The position numbers and the translations under genes were made by a program. A DNA stretch of 64,000 nucleotides from Zelopaecilomyces penicillatus (Eukaryota > Ascomycota > Sordariomycetes > Hypocreales > Pseudodiploosporaceae), in contig VCCP01000001.1 in NCBI GenBank assembly GCA_005765155.1, forward strand, positions 6,510,001 through 6,574,000, written 5' to 3'. This document shows, piece by piece, positions 58,903 through 64,000 of the stretch; position 1 is the first letter of the stretch; each line of letters starts with the position of its first letter. Under the pieces are notes generated by a model. It did not search any database, had not been told where the DNA came from, and saw only the letters and a program-made list of their open reading frames with translations.

Positions 58903-61900
58903 GACTCAATATGAAGCATTGTTGTATTGGTTTTGGTAACGAACGTTCAAGCGTTGCCGTCATAGGCAAACAGTTGCCTATAAGGGCTCTTGGCTTGACT
59001 TCTCTTAATAGGCAAAACGCCGTCAGTGTGTCTCGAAAGTAGTTCGGCAATATGCTCTTCACGCCTTATCCAATACCTGACGGCTTCCTTGCCAGACGAA
59101 GCTGAGGAAACAAGCGCCAAAATCCTCCGAGGACAATGAACCCTTTTAAGCAACACACTAAAGCAACTTGAGGACATTTGGATTTGCTGCTTTGAGTATT
59201 TTGTTCATTACGTTATTTGGTCAATTATTCTTGCGTCGATTAGTTTCTGTTGTTGGCGTTGTTGCTTTGGAATAGGATGGGGACTGGCATCCCCGTCCCA
59301 TCTCTGGATATATTATCTGTGCCACCCTGGAAAGGATTTTGCCGAACCAACTGGGAACAACTCTGTTTCTTCATTTGGCTCATTTTTTTATTTGTGGAAA
59401 ATGAGACTTTGGCTGGCCTCTGTATGAAGTAAACGGCCTATTGACCTTTAGGGCTTTACGGCGGGTCTTTCAACCGGATGGGTGATTTCCCCGAATGTAT
59501 ATACACGTGGATGTATATCTTGGAGCGGTTTGGATATGGAGAGACAGGGCACAGTTGGGCTTCAAGAGTAAATATGGTTCACGGTTCAGTGCAGGATTGA
59601 AGAGAGAATACTCAGGTTAGTTGAAGAGACCAAGCCTAGGGCTGGAGGAGTTTTCAAGGCGTTTTAGGGAACACGGTGAATAGCTGTCGACTGTCTAATA
59701 CGACGGGATGAAATGATATATTATATTCCACTTCATATAGAACATTTTATTCCTTCCCCAAATGCCGCTTGATTCTACGGCGTTGTGATGGTGTTGCATC
59801 CCTGTCTGTGTAGGATATCTTGTTGCTGTTTTCACCAGACCGCAATTGAAGCTTCAAGCCTATTTTGGTCTTCTCAATCCCGCACAGAGCCGATACGCGA
59901 GGTCAGCAGCCCCGCCTTTCCTCGATCTAAAACATGTGAGGCTTTATGGGATGACGCTAATGAGTCTTGCTCCAAAAGTTCCAGGGTGGAAAGAAGCACA
60001 ACGGAACCTCTCCCAAGATAGGCATGTTAGAGACACGCTCTACGGAGTACAAAATCTCCAGCAATCTCTGCCAATCTCTAGCTACTTCTGGGATTCTGCT
60101 TGAGTGATTTACAATATATACATTTTATTACATGACCAACATTACAGTATATTATTGGCAGCCTTTCCAGTCTCACATATACTGTAACAGTGCAGTCAGT
60201 GACATCAGACATGGGTTTCCCCCCCCTCACCTAGTTGGCAAAGAGAATCCAATTCAACAACAAGCGTCTCAAATCAATACTGTTCAAACCATCTTGCAAT
60301 ATATCTGTGCTAAGTATAACACACGCCACCTTATTTTGAGACAGTAGAAGAAAGATTAAGCTTATAAGAAATTTTGTGCGGGTGTGTGCACGCTTTGTCT
60401 GTTATTATCAGGCTGACTCGTAATACACCGGATGACACATATTCTCGGCCACTTCAGGGGCGCGCCGCCCAAAAAAAAAAAGGACGCAGATGGATGAATA
60501 ATTAGCAAGAAACCCCTAGCTGATTCTTCCCAAGCTTTTGGACCAAGGGGAGTCAAATTCCATTTTTTTCTTTCTTTTTGGTTACACAGCGGCCGCAATT
60601 ATCCGTACTTGTGCTTGCATAGAATAATTAATAGACAACACTAGAAAGCGGAGTGGACATCATGCTGCTTTTCCCGCCCTCTGCTGGGTCATCTCCAAGA
60701 CCTCTCTCTTTCTCTTCTCTCCACCCCCCCTTGTCTGGTGACGGTGATTTATAATCTGCGCCCCGACTATTTCCCGCCACACGCTCTCAGGCCTCCAACG
60801 TAGACCAGAAACACCGTGACAGCCCCTCTTCCCCCCATTGCCTTCTCTGCCCGTGGAATTGCTGTGCAGATACGGACTGTGTAGATGCCGGTTTCACCAC
60901 CTTGGAAGAGTGTATAAATAGCCGATACTAAATTGGCGTCCAATCAGTTGGCTTCTCTAGATGTTCCTTTGATGGAATTTCCTGCTCTGCATTCTTTCCT
61001 GACTTGCATAACATGTCTTACTTTATACAGTAAATGCAAGGACATGGTGGTCGGTGGCATGTGAGCCCTAGAAGAGGCTCACTAGGCACTTTACGCAGAG
61101 GCGCGGGGAGAAACGGCATGGTGTTGAAGGGTATCCGCCACTCACGTCATTCCACATCTGCTAAAGTGTTGGTCATTAGGCCAGCAAAGCATGTGTGTTG
61201 AATTCAAGTAGAAAAGGTTGTGTCTACCTAATGCTTTTCGCTGCTGGTGAATAATGGTAGCTCACCCGGCAACATGTAAAGGCTTCTTCTGCTTATATTG
61301 AATGTAGGGATTATCCAAGCATGGCAAATCACCGACCAAGTCAACTTCCAGAGGCCAGAAAGGCGTCTGCTCACCCGCCAGCCGTCCTTGCCCTAGTATG
61401 TAACTCATGCCGCCAACGTCAACCCCCCGATATAGAACGTTGTGAATGTGATTGCGTAGAGCAGTTGCAAGCCAAGTCCGTAAATCTCGCCTAATATGGA
61501 GGACTGAAGGATCAAGGACTCGATGCTCTGCCAACTTCTCACCATCTGATGATTTTCCAACCAAGTAACGAATGTAAACAAGAGCTTGGGATAGTTAAAA
61601 AGCACTTAATTGATACGCCCAACGCCGGTGCTCAAATGTGTCTAACACAAAGAGAAAGAAAAGATCCCAAAAGAACAGAAAATGGGGCACAAATATGTAG
61701 AAAGAAAGTTCCGTAGATGAAGGTCATCGAATCATAAAGAGGCCAGTCATTAAGCACATTCTTTTGTGTTTACTTCGCCTGTTCGTTGGTTTGATTTTTT
61801 CTTTGAACAGAGAGCTACTCACTCTTTCCTCTTGCCTCAGAAAGACCTTCGATCTGAGAAAAGGAAATAGATGCAACGCAAAGAGAGGCATGGACAAGAG

Positions 61901-62089
61901 CACCCACCCATTCATCGTAAGGGCAAGTTGATTTGCTTGTGTGATATATCGAGGCTTCCTAATAGGTCGTATGTCGTCGTTTCTCCAACTCTGCCATTCG
62001 TAGGGGAGAGCCTGCATGGTGTGTGGCGTCCACAAAACGCCAGCATCATCGGTGCAGTCCGCCATGCGAGTAGCATGACGGAAAGTATG
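58903..62089. other. Gene-poor stretch of 3.2 kb
   Basis: This holds the 3' flank of the gene at 57514 and the convergent 3' flank of the kinase gene. TACGGAGTAC lies at 60041-60050 and an A11 run at about 60471-60481. No frame carries a recognisable domain. Confidence 0.5.
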
Positions 62090-63643
62090 TTAGAGACCCT
62101 CCTCGCCGGCCTTGCAAAGTTTTATCTCACGAACCCACTCGGACTTCAAAACTTGAGCTGCCGTCAGACGACGGGTAGGATGGGGATCTAGCACAGAGTA
62201 GATAACGTTGCGGCAACGAGCCTTAACAGAAGATGTGTCAGTACAGCAAAACTTGAACAACATAGAGTCAAACAAGGACACAAGAAAACATACCCGATGT
62301 AATGACTCAATTGGACCGTATCCTTCTTCATCGCGGCGACCCTCAAGGTAGCGGGCATAGAATTCATCATCGTCCTTTTTGGCTACACGCCACAGGTGTC
62401 GTCCAGTCCGCATGGCCATGTAGATAACACCACAGGCCCAGACATCAACAGCCCGTGCATCAAACTCCTTGTCCGTGTACTCCTCGGGCGAGATATAAGG
62501 GGCTGAACCGCAGAGGCCAGATACCATGTGTGCATCCGTCTCCCACGCCATGCGGAAACACTCCCCGTTGCCAAAGTCGGTGATCTTTAGCCCGCCACGC
62601 GTTGTCAGCAAGAGATTCTCAGGTTTAAGGTCACGATGCGCAACACCCATTTCATGCAGGTACTCGACACCCCGCATCATCTGCTTGAAGAAGCAATCGG
62701 CCTCTTGCACTTCAAGTTTGCCGCTCGAAAGTACCAAGGTATACAAATCTCCACCGGCACAAAACTCCATGACCTCACAGTAATCGCCCTTGGCATCTTT
62801 GAGTAGGTCGAGCGTATGAATAACGTTGGGATGGCGAAGGGACGAGGATATACAAAACTCAGCCGTTAGCCGTTTGCTGTACTTCTTCTCTGTTTCTTCA
62901 GGTCGTCGTCGAAATTCTTTTACAGCATAAAGCTTTTCTCCGCTAGCGCTGGTTTTCTTATGAGAGATACGAACAATGCCAAACGCTCCTCGACCCACAA
63001 TCTCCTGGCATTTGCCATACTTTTCAGTGAGAGTAGGAGTAGTGTTGGACGTTCCTTTCTTTTCTATGATTTCCTCCTTCTCCTGTCTTAATGAATCGAC
63101 CCAGTTTGAAACCAAAGACAAATCGTGATCAGGGGCTGCCTCCTGTTTCTTTCCGAGCAGACTGCGCCACATATCGGAAAGCTTCTCTTGTCTACGACTT
63201 GACCTGAGGAAGTGCTCATGCCCGCCTTGTGCCTCGGCATTGACAACAAAGCGCTGGCTCGGCTCTTTGCCTGCAATAGACTTGGATGATATTGAAGCAG
63301 GCTTTTCGGTGCCCTTGTCGGATGACGAGTCCTTGCGCGAAGGGGGCGCAGAGTTGCCATTCAAAGAGGAGCCTCTAGGGCGGCCACTTGTGTCGCTGTT
63401 AGGCGTGGCAACTCTGGGAAGTTCTTTGCTAGAAAACATGCGAGTGAAGCGACCCTTGACTGACGACTTCTCGGCGGGAGGTTTTAGCAAAGTTTCGCTG
63501 GGGGTTGGCGACAATCCACCGGGACCTGAGGCATCATGCGAGCCTGGGGTGGGCGATTTCTTCACTCCATCATGCGACTTGATTGATGATGGTTTTGAGC
63601 TGGGAGCAGATGACGACTTCGAATCGTTGGGAACAGCCGGCAT
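62090..63643 (-). CDS. SAT4/HAL4-type serine/threonine protein kinase (493 aa)
   Basis: Fungal kinases of this group (yeast Sat4/Hal4, Hal5) stabilise plasma-membrane transporters and govern potassium uptake and salt tolerance. Exons 63643-62294 and 62221-62090. The 72-nt intron (62222-62293; donor GTATGT, acceptor TTAAG) is a multiple of three and lacks an in-frame stop, so the unspliced frame stays open, but splicing restores the expected IESLHRARCRNVIYSVLDPH. Residues 1-200 are Ser/Pro-rich and disordered. Kinase motifs: glycine loop GRGAFGIVRI (about 214), catalytic Lys in YAVKEF, HRDLKPENLL (about 334), DFG in ITDFGNGE, and activation segment GLCGSAPYISPEEY. All catalytic residues are present, so an active kinase is expected. 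The ATG opens the frame after a GT-rich leader. Confidence 0.93.
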   Translation of the reverse strand: MPAVPNDSKSSSAPSSKPSSIKSHDGVKKSPTPGSHDASGPGGLSPTPSETLLKPPAEKSSVKGRFTRMFSSKELPRVATPNSDTSGRPRGSSLNGNSAPPSRKDSSSDKGTEKPASISSKSIAGKEPSQRFVVNAEAQGGHEHFLRSSRRQEKLSDMWRSLLGKKQEAAPDHDLSLVSNWVDSLRQEKEEIIEKKGTSNTTPTLTEKYGKCQEIVGRGAFGIVRISHKKTSASGEKLYAVKEFRRRPEETEKKYSKRLTAEFCISSSLRHPNVIHTLDLLKDAKGDYCEVMEFCAGGDLYTLVLSSGKLEVQEADCFFKQMMRGVEYLHEMGVAHRDLKPENLLLTTRGGLKITDFGNGECFRMAWETDAHMVSGLCGSAPYISPEEYTDKEFDARAVDVWACGVIYMAMRTGRHLWRVAKKDDDEFYARYLEGRRDEEGYGPIESLHRVCFLVSLFDSMLFKFCCTDTSSVKARCRNVIYSVLDPHPTRRLTAAQVLKSEWVREIKLCKAGEEGL

Positions 63644-64000
63644 CTTCGAAGTAGAGAGAGTTCAGGTGTCGGAAACAGATGCGGTGGTCGGAGCAGGCGT
63701 CAGAGGTGGTGGTGGTGGTGTTGGGTGTTGTTGTTGTTTCTATACACAGATGCAAGCAAGTCTCAGAGTTGTGTAAGAACAGAGAGGTTGACAGTATGCA
63801 ACTGGCACCGGCCAACAGCTCGGGTGCCGAAGCAGGATCGGACCCTTAAAACAAGATGAGCGATCTTATGAGCGTCGGGGTTGCGAATCAGGGTGATGTA
63901 AGTGTGTGAATCAAGGTAGGATCAGTTCGGCCCCCAGAAAGTTCCGGGGTATCTGGGCTTAATATGATGGAATTGTATGGATAGAGGGGGGACCACAGAT
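63644..64000. promoter_or_regulatory. Leader and promoter of the kinase gene
   Basis: A GGT/GTT-rich plus strand (63706-63740), that is CA/AC-rich on the coding strand, typical of a leader. The window ends before any other gene. Confidence 0.45.

Noticed and set aside
61262..61605. Frames on the minus strand downstream of the kinase gene
   Set aside because: Two overlapping minus frames without domain or splice support; they lie in the 3' flank of the kinase gene.
1..64000. Secondary-metabolite cluster, CRISPR array or defence-like gene set
   Set aside because: No polyketide synthase, NRPS, terpene cyclase, P450 cluster, repeat-spacer array or NLR-type gene is present; contents are housekeeping genes.

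Overview
This is a piece of nuclear chromosome from a filamentous ascomycete (Pezizomycotina). I infer a Sordariomycete, probably Hypocreales-like, but a species cannot be named from the sequence alone. The evidence is many short spliceosomal introns (48-206 nt) with GTAWGT-type donors and CTAAC-type branch points, pyrimidine-rich leaders, about balanced base composition, and fungus-restricted families (DUF3074, DUF1770) next to conserved eukaryotic housekeeping genes. I rebuilt 22 protein genes exon by exon. In every spliced model the exon lengths sum to an intact reading frame. One tRNA gene is also present.

Layout. 1-5.2 kb: one unrecognised gene (1917-2942) with long untranslated flanks. 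5.2-12.7 kb: catalase, ARL1 GTPase, ribosomal protein eL39 and SKP1. 15.2-26.2 kb: SMP3 (fourth GPI mannose), ribosomal protein uL1 head-to-head with a THADA/TRM732 homologue, and a DUF3074 (START-like) coiled-coil protein. 27.2-37.7 kb: a SIP3/LAM-type BAR-PH-GRAM-VASt sterol-transfer protein, translation termination factor eRF1, a DUF1770 protein and a WHIM-like chromatin protein. 39.4-50.9 kb is dense: ribosomal protein uL2, adenosine kinase, an EST1/SMG7-like factor, ZNF511-like, BUD31, the complex I 14.8 kDa subunit and RPC19 (AC19), mostly in alternating head-to-head and tail-to-tail pairs. tRNA-Lys(TTT) lies at 51.15 kb. From 51.2 to 57.5 kb there is a gene-poor stretch with hairpins and an 11-nt minisatellite. 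It is followed by an unrecognised disordered protein (57.5-58.9 kb), another empty stretch and a SAT4/HAL4-type kinase (62.1-63.6 kb).

Functional theme. Many of the genes serve RNA metabolism and translation: eL39, uL1, uL2, eRF1, TRM732, tRNA-Lys, RPC19, BUD31 and SMG7-like. No secondary-metabolite cluster, intact transposon, CRISPR array or obvious foreign island is visible, and I found no convincing undescribed multi-gene system. The points worth a second look concern splicing (a GC-AG intron, a stopless 72-nt intron, a split eRF1 stop region, a 6-nt first coding exon), promoter architecture (catalase tandem repeats, paired CACGTG boxes, a perfect CRE) and structured elements in the gene desert.
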